In this document: positions 17,342 to 24,870 of the stretch, in pieces | How positions within the stretch are numbered: the first letter of the stretch is position 1 | Layout of the letters: each line of letters opens with the position of its first letter | NCBI RefSeq assembly: GCF_016623465.1 | Contig: NZ_JAEDAJ010000004.1 | Location: 186,001-250,000, forward strand | DNA length: 64,000 nt | Origin: Brachybacterium halotolerans | GTDB lineage: Bacteria; Actinomycetota; Actinomycetes; Actinomycetales; Dermabacteraceae | Direction: 5' to 3' | The notes under the pieces: model-generated | The model's database searches: none | What the model saw: the letters and a program-made list of their open reading frames with translations, nothing else | What the model was told of the DNA's origin: nothing | Translations under genes and position numbers: made by a program

Positions 17342-18844
17342 ATGACCACGAAGCCCCGCCTCTCCCCCGCGCAGGTCGCCGACCTGCTCGAGCGCACCCC
17401 CCGCAGCTCCTTCATCGGCGGTCGATTCCTGGGCGGCACCCCCGATCTCGACGTCCAGGACCCGGCGACCGGGGGCACCCTCACCCAGGTCGTCGACGCC
17501 GACGCCGCGAGCATCGGCGAGAAGGCCCTCGACGCCGCCGTCGCCGCCCAGGCCGACTGGGCCGCGACCCTCCCCCGCGAGCGCTCGGAGATCCTGCGCC
17601 GCGCCTACGAGCTCTGCCATGAGCGGGCCGACGACCTCGCGGCGCTGATGACCCTCGAGATGGGCAAGCCCCTGGACGAGGCGTACGGCGAGGTCACCTA
17701 CGGCGCCGAGTTCCTGCGCTGGTTCAGCGAGGAGGCCGTGCGCCTGCCCGGACGCTTCCGGCAGGCGCCCGCCGCCGAGCAGGCGATCCTCACCACCTCG
17801 CGGCCCGTCGGCCCCGTCCTCGCGATCACCCCGTGGAACTTCCCGCTGTCGATGGGCACCCGCAAGATCGCGCCGGCCCTCGCCGCCGGCTGCACCGTCG
17901 TGCTCAAGCCCGCCGAGCTCACCCCGCTCACCTCGCTGGCCTTCTGCCAGATCCTCGCCGACGCGGGCCTGCCGGCGGGCGTCGTGAACGCCGTGGTCAC
18001 CTCCGATGCGGGGACCCTCTCGAGCACCCTCATGGCCGACGCCCGCCTGCGCAAGGTTTCCTTCACCGGCTCCACACCGGTGGGCCGCACCCTGCTCGCG
18101 CAGGCCTCCGAGCACGTGCTGCGCACCTCGATGGAGCTCGGCGGCAATGCCCCGTTCCTGGTGCTCCCCTCGGCCGATATGGACACGGCGATCGACGCCG
18201 CGATGCCCGCGAAGTTCCGCAACAACGGCGAGGCGTGCACGGCCGCGAACCGCTTCTACGTGCACTCGTCCGTCGCCGAGGAGTTCACGCGGCACCTCGT
18301 GGAGAAGACCGAGGAGCTGCAGGTGGGCGCTGGGATCGACGAGGGCACCACGATGGGCCCGATGATCGAGCCCAAGGCCCTGGACAAGATCGAGGAGCTC
18401 GTGGCCGATGCCGTCGAGCGCGGCGCGAAGGTCCTCACGGGCGGGCGTCGGCCGCGCGCCGATGAGCTGCCCGAGGGCTGCGCGGAGGGCTTCTTCTACC
18501 TGCCCACCGTGCTCGGCGACGTCCCGGCCGATGCCCGCGTGAACCGTGAGGAGATCTTCGGCCCGGTCGCGCCCGTGATCGTCATGGACGACGTCGAGGA
18601 CATGGTGCGCGCCGCGAACGACACGGAGTTCGGTCTCATGAGCTACGCCGTCGGCGCGGACCTCGCCGAGGTCACCGACGTCGCGGGCCGCATCGAGTCG
18701 GGTATGGTCGCGGTGAACCTGGGCGTCGCCTCCGACGCCGCCGCCCCCTTCGGTGGCGTCAAGGAGTCGGGCCTGGGCCGCGAGGGCTCTCACGAGGGCA
18801 TCGCGGAGTACCTCGAGACCACGTACGTGCGGCTGCCGCTGTGA
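17342..18844 (+). CDS. Succinate-semialdehyde-type NAD(P)+ aldehyde dehydrogenase
   Basis: A 500-residue ALDH superfamily member with TPWNFPLSM (oxyanion Asn), catalytic Glu265 in MELGGNAPF and the nucleophile Cys299 in GEACTAANR, and the NAD-binding GSTPVGRTL. The closest recognised group is succinate-semialdehyde dehydrogenase (GabD/BlcA-like). It oxidises an aldehyde to the acid, here probably the product of the upstream ADH, feeding succinate or a similar acid to central metabolism. AAGGAG precedes the ATG. The 84-base gap to the ADH gene has no visible terminator. Its stop overlaps the GTG of the GNAT-Nudix gene (GTGA). Confidence 0.9.
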   Translation: MTTKPRLSPAQVADLLERTPRSSFIGGRFLGGTPDLDVQDPATGGTLTQVVDADAASIGEKALDAAVAAQADWAATLPRERSEILRRAYELCHERADDLAALMTLEMGKPLDEAYGEVTYGAEFLRWFSEEAVRLPGRFRQAPAAEQAILTTSRPVGPVLAITPWNFPLSMGTRKIAPALAAGCTVVLKPAELTPLTSLAFCQILADAGLPAGVVNAVVTSDAGTLSSTLMADARLRKVSFTGSTPVGRTLLAQASEHVLRTSMELGGNAPFLVLPSADMDTAIDAAMPAKFRNNGEACTAANRFYVHSSVAEEFTRHLVEKTEELQVGAGIDEGTTMGPMIEPKALDKIEELVADAVERGAKVLTGGRRPRADELPEGCAEGFFYLPTVLGDVPADARVNREEIFGPVAPVIVMDDVEDMVRAANDTEFGLMSYAVGADLAEVTDVAGRIESGMVAVNLGVASDAAAPFGGVKESGLGREGSHEGIAEYLETTYVRLPL

Positions 18845-19857
18845 GCTCGGCGGGTGCGATGGGCCGACCGAGCATCCTGCGCCCGTGCGTCCCGTCTGAC
18901 GTCCCGCGCCTGGCGGGGATGCGTCGAGCTCGCGAACTCTGGATGGAGCAGCAGGGCATCTCGCAGTGGAGGATCGGCTCGCTCGACACCGCACAGATCT
19001 CGGTCGAGGTGGCACGCGGCGAGTGGCACGTCCTGGATCCGGATGGAACCCCTGATCGCCCCGGCGAGTTCGAGGCTGCCGTACGGCTCGTCGATGATGA
19101 TCCCTACTTCTGGAGCCAGCACGAGCGCGCGGAGGAATCGGCCCTCTACGTGCACGGACTCATGACTGATCCTTCGGCGGGCGGTCGGGGGCTCGGCGCT
19201 CAGCTGCTCGATCTCGCGTGGGCAGAGGCCGGGCGTCGGCGAGCCCGATGGCTCCGCCTGGACTGCGCGCCGCACCTGCTGGACTACTACCGGCCGAAGG
19301 GATTCACTCCAGTGGGCCGGAAGGAGACCGATGAGTTCGTGACGATGCTTCTGGAGAAGCCTGCGCCTGGAGATCCGGCCCCGCCGGTGCTCGCCGTCGA
19401 CGATAAGGGACAGCGGCTGCTCTCCTTCGCCCATTCCGACGAGCCTCGCACCGACCACGTGGGAGACCTCGCGTGCCCGCTCGCGCTGGTCGTCGTCCGG
19501 GCGGGTGATCGCGTCCTGTTCGGAAAGAACCGGTGGCGGAAGTCGTGGGAGCTGCCCGGCGGGATCTGCAACGAGGGCGAGACACCTCGCGAGGCGGCCG
19601 CGCGAGAGCTCGAGGAGGAGACCGGGCTGATGGCGGATCCGCGCGACCTCGGGTGGGAGGGTCTCGCGCAGTTCGCGCTCAAGGGCCCCGCTCGCCGCGA
19701 GCTCGCGGCCGCGTTCAGCCTGAGGCTCCCGGCCAAGCCGACGGTCGGTCCGTCGGACGAGTTGACCGATGTCGGATGGTTCGGCCTGGACCGCGTCCCC
19801 GCGGACGTCGCCCCGCTCGACCTGGAGATCGCTCGGATCGCATCGACATGTCCCTGA
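18841..19857 (+). CDS. GNAT acetyltransferase - Nudix hydrolase fusion protein
   Basis: One continuous 338-residue frame joins two enzyme domains. Residues about 12-175 form a GNAT N-acetyltransferase: ALYVHGLMTDPSAGGRGLG carries the acetyl-CoA loop and YYRPKGFTPVG the terminal strand. Residues about 205-335 are a Nudix hydrolase with a complete box starting GICNEGE and running to REL-EE-GL (G-x5-E-x7-RE-x-x-EE-x-G). The pairing suggests it acetylates a small molecule and also hydrolyses a nucleotide derivative, or that one domain modulates the other; no substrate can be named. The GTG start overlaps the ALDH stop; ATG at 18859 is an alternative. It has more AT-ending codons than its neighbours and may not belong to the operon functionally. 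Confidence 0.78.
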   Translation: MSSAGAMGRPSILRPCVPSDVPRLAGMRRARELWMEQQGISQWRIGSLDTAQISVEVARGEWHVLDPDGTPDRPGEFEAAVRLVDDDPYFWSQHERAEESALYVHGLMTDPSAGGRGLGAQLLDLAWAEAGRRRARWLRLDCAPHLLDYYRPKGFTPVGRKETDEFVTMLLEKPAPGDPAPPVLAVDDKGQRLLSFAHSDEPRTDHVGDLACPLALVVVRAGDRVLFGKNRWRKSWELPGGICNEGETPREAAARELEEETGLMADPRDLGWEGLAQFALKGPARRELAAAFSLRLPAKPTVGPSDELTDVGWFGLDRVPADVAPLDLEIARIASTCP

Positions 19858-19937
19858 GCACGCGACTCCCCGTGAACTCGATCGGTCGCCGCGTGACCTC
19901 CGAGGACGTCGCCAGCCTGCTTGACGAGCGCCGCTGA
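19848..19937 (+). CDS. Possible 29-residue small protein or gene remnant
   Basis: ATG at 19848 opens a 29-residue frame that overlaps the end of the GNAT-Nudix gene and has strongly G/C third positions, as real genes here do. The product is basic with an acidic end (SEDVASLLDERR) and no recognisable domain. There is no good ribosome binding site. It may be a tiny gene coupled to its neighbour, the tail of a decayed gene, or chance. Confidence 0.25.
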   Translation: MSLSTRLPVNSIGRRVTSEDVASLLDERR

Positions 19938-19961
19938 GCGTTCGCCCGAAGGCGGCCCCGC

Positions 19962-19967
19962 TACCCT
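19962..19967 (+). promoter_or_regulatory. -10 box of a leaderless DUF3870 gene
   Basis: TACCCT ends six bases before the ATG at 19974, with no ribosome binding site between, so transcription probably starts at or next to the start codon. Confidence 0.45.
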
Positions 19968-19973
19968 CTGACC

Positions 19974-20291
19974 ATGACGACGATCTTCCTGACCGGTGAG
20001 GCGAAGTCGCCGAGCAACAATCCGATCACGACGCAGTGGGGACTTTTCTTCATCGGCCTCGTCGTCGATACTGAGACGCACGTCATCCGAGAGGCGGACT
20101 GCACCGCCACCCTCACCCTCACGGTCGAGTTCGTGAGAGAACTGCTGGTGGGACGCTCGATCCTCGACGAGGACGCCCTGGTGGAGTCCATCTCCGAGAG
20201 GTACCACGGGTCTTCGCAGAAGGCGATCGCCGCCTCCGTGCGCAACGCCGCAGCGAAGTACCGCGACCTCGCGGCGGGCACCGCCGGATAA
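19974..20291 (+). CDS. DUF3870 domain-containing protein
   Basis: A 105-residue protein recognised as DUF3870: an N-terminal FLTGEAKSPSNNPIT, a middle LTVEFVRELLVGRSILD and a C-terminal RYHGSSQKAIAASVRNAAAK, all typical of the family. The function is unknown; the family often lies beside permease or catabolic genes. It is cytoplasmic, has its own -10 box and is followed by a strong terminator hairpin ahead of the DUF819 permease gene. Its position makes it a plausible regulator or accessory factor of the dipeptide salvage genes downstream. Confidence 0.8.
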   Translation: MTTIFLTGEAKSPSNNPITTQWGLFFIGLVVDTETHVIREADCTATLTLTVEFVRELLVGRSILDEDALVESISERYHGSSQKAIAASVRNAAAKYRDLAAGTAG

Positions 20292-20337
20292 CTCCATACC
20301 GTCTCCGTCCGCCCGGGACCTCACCGAACCGGACCCT

Positions 20338-20399
20338 GTCGGAAGCACCTCGCTCGCACCTGTCACCAGGCGCGGCGCGATGGTGCTTCCGACTTTTTT
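20338..20399 (+). terminator. Intrinsic terminator in the leader of the DUF819 operon (attenuator candidate)
   Basis: A perfect 12-bp stem, GTCGGAAGCACC (20338-20349) and GGTGCTTCCGAC (20382-20393), is followed directly by six T residues (20394-20399). A small hairpin CCTG-TCAC-CAGG lies in its loop. This is the most canonical Rho-independent terminator in the window. Only 36 bases separate the T run from the ATG at 20436 and no promoter is visible there. Either it ends the DUF3870 transcript and a cryptic promoter follows, or it is a conditional attenuator read through into the operon. Confidence 0.8.
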
Positions 20400-20439
20400 G
20401 TTTCCCGACCCCACACCTTCCCCGAGGAGCACCCCATGA
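20380..20439 (+). other. Possible 19-residue upstream ORF coupled to the permease gene
   Basis: ATG at 20380 opens a 19-codon frame that starts MVLPTFLFPDP and continues proline-rich. It covers the 3' arm and T run of the terminator, and its TGA overlaps the permease start as ATGA. No strong ribosome binding site is seen. If translated it could couple translation to the permease gene; it may also be chance. Confidence 0.25.
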
Positions 20440-21602
20440 TCACCGACGGCCTGCTGATGCTCGGCGTCCTCTTGGGACTGTCGTGCGTGCTGATCGTCCT
20501 GGAGAAGACCACCGGCTGGAAGCTGTTCAAGTACGTGCCCGGCATGGTGCTGATGTACCTGCTGTGCGCGCTGCTGAACACGCTCGGCGTCTTCGGCCAG
20601 GACGACGCGACCCGCGCCACCATCGCCCAGGTCAAGGACGTCCTGCTGCCGGCGATGATCTTCCTGTTCCTGTTCGGCTGCGACCTGCGCAAGATCATCC
20701 GCCTGGGCCCGAAGCTGCTGCTGACGATGTTCGTCGCCTCGGCCTCGCTGTGCTTCGGCATGGTGCTGGTGTACGTGGTCTTCCAGGCCGCGGTGCACCC
20801 CGAGGCGTGGAAGGTGTTCGGCGCGCTCCTGGCAAGCTGGACCGGCGGCAGCGCGAACATGGTGGCCGTCCAGGACATCCTCAAGGCGCCCGAGAACATC
20901 TTCGGCTACGCCCTGATCACCGACACGCTCATGTACTCGCTGTGGCTGATGCTGATGTTCGCCTCGGTCGCGGTCTCGCCCCGCTTCAACCGCTGGACCA
21001 AGGCCGACACCTCCTACCTCGACGCCCATGAGGGCGCCTTCGAGGAGGAGGAGGAGGAGGAGGAGAAGAAGCCGGTGACGGTGTCCTCGCTCGCGATCGT
21101 CGTGTTCGGCTCGATCCTCGTCTCGACCCTCTCGATCTGGATCGGCGGCCTGCTGCCCGAGTGGGGCGCGGTCGTCAACGGCACCACCTGGTCGATCCTC
21201 ATCGTGTCCCTGCTGGGGCTCGCCGTCGCGCTGACCCCGCTGGGGTCGACGGCCGGTGCGAGCGAGGTCGCCTCGCTGATGCTGTTCGTGGTGATCGGCC
21301 AGATCGCCTCGGGCTCGGACTTCTCCGCCATCACGCAGGCGCCGATCTACATCGTGATGGGCATCCTCGTGGTCGCGATCCACGCCGCGATCATGGTGCT
21401 CTACGCGAAGGTCGCGAAGGTCGAGCTGTTCTCCCTGGCCGTCGCCTCGACCGCGAACATCGGCGGCATCGCCTCCGCGCCCGTGGTCGCGAGCGCCTTC
21501 AACCGTCAGCTGGTCCCCGTGGGCGTGCTGTTCGCCCTGATCGGCTCGTTCATGGGCACGTTCGTGGGCCTGATCGGCGCCCAGGTCATGCACGCGCTGT
21601 GA
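20436..21602 (+). CDS. DUF819 family membrane permease, candidate L-Ala-Glu dipeptide importer
   Basis: A 388-residue polytopic protein with about ten hydrophobic helices, recognised as DUF819 (YjcL-like). Conserved features include LLASWTGGSANMVAVQ near residue 130 and STANIGGIASAPVVASAF near residue 345, Gly/Asn-rich re-entrant-like segments repeated in both halves. The central cytoplasmic loop holds a run of nine glutamates encoded by GAG repeats. Substrates are not established for most members. Next to a dipeptide epimerase and a murein NlpC/P60 peptidase, uptake of L-Ala-D-Glu or a related dipeptide is the best inference. GAGGAG lies just ahead of the ATG. First gene of the three-gene operon. 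Confidence 0.82.
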   Translation: MITDGLLMLGVLLGLSCVLIVLEKTTGWKLFKYVPGMVLMYLLCALLNTLGVFGQDDATRATIAQVKDVLLPAMIFLFLFGCDLRKIIRLGPKLLLTMFVASASLCFGMVLVYVVFQAAVHPEAWKVFGALLASWTGGSANMVAVQDILKAPENIFGYALITDTLMYSLWLMLMFASVAVSPRFNRWTKADTSYLDAHEGAFEEEEEEEEKKPVTVSSLAIVVFGSILVSTLSIWIGGLLPEWGAVVNGTTWSILIVSLLGLAVALTPLGSTAGASEVASLMLFVVIGQIASGSDFSAITQAPIYIVMGILVVAIHAAIMVLYAKVAKVELFSLAVASTANIGGIASAPVVASAFNRQLVPVGVLFALIGSFMGTFVGLIGAQVMHAL

Positions 21603-21628
21603 CCGTCACCGCGAGAGGAGGGGGATCG

Positions 21629-22765
21629 ATGACCTCGCAGAGCCTGCTGGATCCGAACGTGCACGTCGTCGCGGTGCGCCACCACCGCCACGTCGCGCCG
21701 CTCAAGCGGCCCTTCGTGACCGCGGCGCGGCGCACCGAGGCCGTGCACTACGTGGTCGCGGAGGTCGAGCTGGCCGACGGCACCGTGGGCCAGGGGTCCT
21801 CGGCCGAGACCGTCGCCGTCACGGGCGAATCGGCCGAGTCGATCGCCGCCTGCCTGGCGGGTCCGCTGCGCGGCGCGCTCGAGGGCGCCCGGGGACCGCT
21901 GGGCGACCTCGGGCGGCGGATCGGCGAGGCGGTCCCGGGGAGCACGAGCGCGAAGGCCGCCCTGGACGTGGCCCTGCACGACGCCGCCGCGCGCGCCGCG
22001 CGGGTGCCGCTGGTCGAGCTGCTGGGAGGCACCCGCTGCGGGACGCTGACCAACGACATGACGATCTCCCTCGAGGACCCCGAGGTGATGGCCGGCCATG
22101 CGCGCGAGGCGGTCGCGGCGGGCGAGCAGATCCTGAAGATCAAGCTGGGACGGGACATCGACGAGGACCGCCGGCGGCTCGCCGCGGTGCTCGAGGCCGC
22201 CCCCGGGGTGAGCCTGCGCCTGGACGCGAACCAGGGCTGGGAGGCCCGCGAGGCCATCAGCATCATCAACGGCTTCGAGCGGGACGGTCTGCCGATCGAG
22301 CTGGTCGAGCAGCCCGTGCCGGCGGCGGACCTCGATGGCCTCGCCCGGGTGCGCGCCGAGGTGGCGACCCCGGTGATGGCCGACGAGGCCGTGTGGAACG
22401 CACAGGACGCCCGCCGCATCGTCGAGGCGGGCGCTGCCGACCTGCTGAACATCAAGCTCGCCAAGACGGGAGGCCTGCGCGAGGCGCTCGCCGTGGCCGA
22501 CGTGGCCCTCGAGGCGGGCATCGCCTGCATGGTGGGCTCGATGATGGAGCCGCGGATCTCGATCACCGCCGCGGCCCACCTGGCCTTCGCGCATCCGGCG
22601 ATCGCCCTCATCGACCTCGATCCTCCGGCCTGGTTCACCTCCGGGGCGCCGTCGGGCGGCTACCGCCAGCGCGGCGCAGAGCTCGAGCTGATCGGCGGAC
22701 CCGGGCTCGGCCTTGCGATGCTCGACCCGATGCAGGACGCTGATGACGCAGGAGGTGGTAGGTGA
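21629..22765 (+). CDS. Dipeptide epimerase (L-Ala-D/L-Glu epimerase-like), enolase superfamily
   Basis: 378 residues with the muconate-lactonising-enzyme barrel. The general bases are the KxK motif (Lys170/Lys172 in LKIKLG) on one face and a Lys in NIKLAKTGG on the other. The magnesium ligands are the Asp of LRLDANQG, the Glu of VEQPVP and the Asp of MADEAV. SMMEPRISI near residue 310 is the specificity region found in Ala-Glu epimerases. The enzyme converts L-Ala-D-Glu to L-Ala-L-Glu so peptidases can digest murein-derived dipeptides. A strong GAGGAGGGGG ribosome binding site precedes the ATG. Its stop overlaps an upstream in-frame GTG of the NlpC gene. Other dipeptides remain possible. Confidence 0.88.
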   Translation: MTSQSLLDPNVHVVAVRHHRHVAPLKRPFVTAARRTEAVHYVVAEVELADGTVGQGSSAETVAVTGESAESIAACLAGPLRGALEGARGPLGDLGRRIGEAVPGSTSAKAALDVALHDAAARAARVPLVELLGGTRCGTLTNDMTISLEDPEVMAGHAREAVAAGEQILKIKLGRDIDEDRRRLAAVLEAAPGVSLRLDANQGWEAREAISIINGFERDGLPIELVEQPVPAADLDGLARVRAEVATPVMADEAVWNAQDARRIVEAGAADLLNIKLAKTGGLREALAVADVALEAGIACMVGSMMEPRISITAAAHLAFAHPAIALIDLDPPAWFTSGAPSGGYRQRGAELELIGGPGLGLAMLDPMQDADDAGGGR

Positions 22766-22851
22766 CGTCGACCGCGCAGCGACCGCACGCCGCGTCGCGC
22801 GCCCCGCAGGTCCCCGGCATGCCCGATCCCGTCCCCTCGAAGGAGGACACC

Positions 22852-24039
22852 ATGTCCGTCCATCGCAGCACCTCACCGCATGATCCCGTCGACGGTCAGG
22901 ACGCACCGCAGTCCCCGCAGGTCACCCGGCGCGCCGGGCTGAGGCTCGCCGCCACCGGGGCCGCCGGCCTCGCGGGCCTCGCCGGCGCCGCCTCCGCCTC
23001 CGCCGCTCCCGCGCATCGAGGCGGGCACGGCGGCCACGGCGGCCACGGGCACGGCCATGGCAGCAGCGGCAGCGGCAGCGGGGGCAGGGCGCCGAAGGCC
23101 GGCGAGACCGCGCACGTGAAGGTCACCGCGACCACGCTCTGGGTGGATCCGCGCACGAACCGCGACGGCATCGACGACGGCGCCGTCTCCACGCCCGTGG
23201 ACCTCGACGCCTGGAACGCGAAGATGCCCGACGAGGAGACCCGCAAGTGGCTCACCGGGAAGCTCGAGTCGCAGGCCGTGCTGGGCAGCGAGGTCATCGT
23301 CGACGAGATCGACGGCGAGTGGGCGCACATCGTCGTCACCGCCCAGGGCACCCCGCGCGACGACCGCGGCTACCCGGGCTGGGTCCCGGTCGACCATCTC
23401 ACCGTCGACGAGCGCTTCGCGCGCCTGGCGCGCTGCGCCTCGACCGCGACCGTCACGGCGCTCACGAGCACCCTCACCTCGCCGAGCCGCGGCGAGGGCG
23501 CGCGCCTGCCGGTCTCCTTCGACACGATCCTCCCGGTCACCGGCCAGAACGAGGACAGCATCGAGGTCGCCGTCCCCGACGCGGGCACCATGCAGCTGAG
23601 CATCGAGGACGCCGCGGTCCGCGCGCACGGCGAGAAGCCGCCGCGTCCGACGGTCGAGGACATCATCGCGACCGGCGAGCGCTTCCTGGGCCTGCGCTAC
23701 CTCTGGGCCGGCGTGAGCGCGTACGGCTACGACTGCTCCGGGTACACGTACACCCTGTTCCACCACCACGGCATCACCCTCGAGCGCGACGCCGGCGACC
23801 AGATGCACGAGTCGGGCCTGAAGAGCGTCGAGCGCGAGGACCTCCAACGCGGCGACCTCGTCTTCTTCGCGACCGAGCCGGGCGCCGAGTCGATCCGCCA
23901 CGTCGCCCTCTACGTGGGCGACGACAAGATCATGCAGGCGCCGAACGCGGCCCGCAGCGTCGAGGTCGTCTCGCTGACCGAATACGACACCGACGGCGAG
24001 TACGCCGGGGCGCGGCGCGTGGAGCTCGCGAAGGGCTGA
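22852..24039 (+). CDS. Exported NlpC/P60 family murein endopeptidase with His/Gly-rich linker
   Basis: A 395-residue exported protein. Near residue 25 the segment TRRAGLRLAATGAAGLAGL fits a Tat-type signal (twin Arg, then a hydrophobic stretch, then ASA). It is followed by a histidine/glycine-rich linker of HGGHG repeats, SH3-like regions around residues 80-260, and a C-terminal NlpC/P60 domain with Cys295 (YDCSGYTY) and His350 (RHVALYVG). Such enzymes cut gamma-D-Glu-diaminoacid bonds in murein stems. I choose ATG 22852 because of AAGGAGGA just upstream; a GTG at 22762 overlaps the epimerase stop but lacks one. The order permease-epimerase-NlpC mirrors the Bacillus ykfABCD logic. Confidence 0.87.
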   Translation: MSVHRSTSPHDPVDGQDAPQSPQVTRRAGLRLAATGAAGLAGLAGAASASAAPAHRGGHGGHGGHGHGHGSSGSGSGGRAPKAGETAHVKVTATTLWVDPRTNRDGIDDGAVSTPVDLDAWNAKMPDEETRKWLTGKLESQAVLGSEVIVDEIDGEWAHIVVTAQGTPRDDRGYPGWVPVDHLTVDERFARLARCASTATVTALTSTLTSPSRGEGARLPVSFDTILPVTGQNEDSIEVAVPDAGTMQLSIEDAAVRAHGEKPPRPTVEDIIATGERFLGLRYLWAGVSAYGYDCSGYTYTLFHHHGITLERDAGDQMHESGLKSVEREDLQRGDLVFFATEPGAESIRHVALYVGDDKIMQAPNAARSVEVVSLTEYDTDGEYAGARRVELAKG

Positions 24040-24041
24040 GC

Positions 24042-24845
24042 TCAGCGCAGCAGATCCGCGGGCAGCAGCTCCCGGGTGAGCGCGAGGATCCGCTCGTCGG
24101 CCTCCGCCTCGTCCCATCCGCAGGTCATCACGGCGAGGACGAGGGGGCGGTCATCGTCGGCCCCGCCGTCGCCCACCGCGGCGACGTCGTGGCGGAACCC
24201 GTCGACCCAGCCGGACTTCGACAGGACGGGCACGCCGGGCCGCACCGCGCGGCCGATGATCCGGATCCGCTGCGCGGCGAGCGCCTCGCGCGCGAGATCC
24301 CGAGAGCCTGGTTCCAGGGCACCACCGCCCCGCACGATCGTGTCCAGGGTGCGCGTGAGGTCCCGCGCACTGGTCTCGTTCGTGCGCCCCGAGGCGAGCG
24401 CGGCGTCGTCGCCGATCATCCGCTCGACGCGCGTCGCGGGCAGCTCCAGGTCCGCGATCACGGAGGCCACGGCCTCGAGGCCGACGAGGGAGAGCACGTG
24501 GTCCGTCGCCTCGTTGCTCGAGCGGTCGATCATGCGCACCAGCAGATCCCGCACGGAGATCTGCTGCCCGTCGTCCGGATGCGTCGGATCCAGGTGGTCC
24601 CCCGCCAGGGTGAAGGGCGTCCCGCCCTCCCCCGTGAAGGTGCGGGTCGCGGGAACCGCGGCGTCCGGATCGAGCTCCCCGCGATCCGCGGCGCGCAGCG
24701 CGGCGAGGAGCACGTGCAGCTTGATGGTGCTCGCCGCGTAGAAGGGTCGGTCGGCCTCGCTGCTCGAGAGCTCGCGACCCTGCACGTCCAGGAGGCACCA
24801 GGCGATCGCGGTGTCGGAGGGGGCGGAAGCGGTGGGCAGCGTCAT
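24042..24845 (-). CDS. Class A beta-lactamase-fold serine hydrolase
   Basis: 267 residues with the penicilloyl-serine-transferase layout: Ser39-x-x-Lys42 (STIK), an SSN element (DRSSNEATD) at the SDN position, and KSG in place of KTG near residue 210. The length matches a mature class A enzyme, but no signal peptide is present; the protein begins 20 residues before the first strand. It is either cytoplasmic or the true start is missed. It could be a beta-lactamase relative or a peptidase/esterase acting on murein fragments, which its convergent, nearly abutting position beside the muropeptide operon favours. TAGGGT ending 7 bases before the ATG suggests a leaderless transcript. Confidence 0.75.
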   Translation of the reverse strand: MTLPTASAPSDTAIAWCLLDVQGRELSSSEADRPFYAASTIKLHVLLAALRAADRGELDPDAAVPATRTFTGEGGTPFTLAGDHLDPTHPDDGQQISVRDLLVRMIDRSSNEATDHVLSLVGLEAVASVIADLELPATRVERMIGDDAALASGRTNETSARDLTRTLDTIVRGGGALEPGSRDLAREALAAQRIRIIGRAVRPGVPVLSKSGWVDGFRHDVAAVGDGGADDDRPLVLAVMTCGWDEAEADERILALTRELLPADLLR

Positions 24846-24852
24846 GCTCTCG

Positions 24853-24858
24853 ACCCTA
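24853..24858 (-). promoter_or_regulatory. -10 box of a leaderless beta-lactamase-fold gene
   Basis: On the minus strand TAGGGT ends 7 bases before the ATG at 24845; no Shine-Dalgarno sequence lies between. Confidence 0.4.
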
Positions 24859-24870
24859 CGGGGGCTGCGG

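Noticed and set aside
22762..22851. Upstream GTG start for the NlpC/P60 gene overlapping the epimerase stop
   Set aside because: It would add 30 residues ahead of the signal peptide and lacks a ribosome binding site, whereas AAGGAGGA precedes the ATG at 22852.
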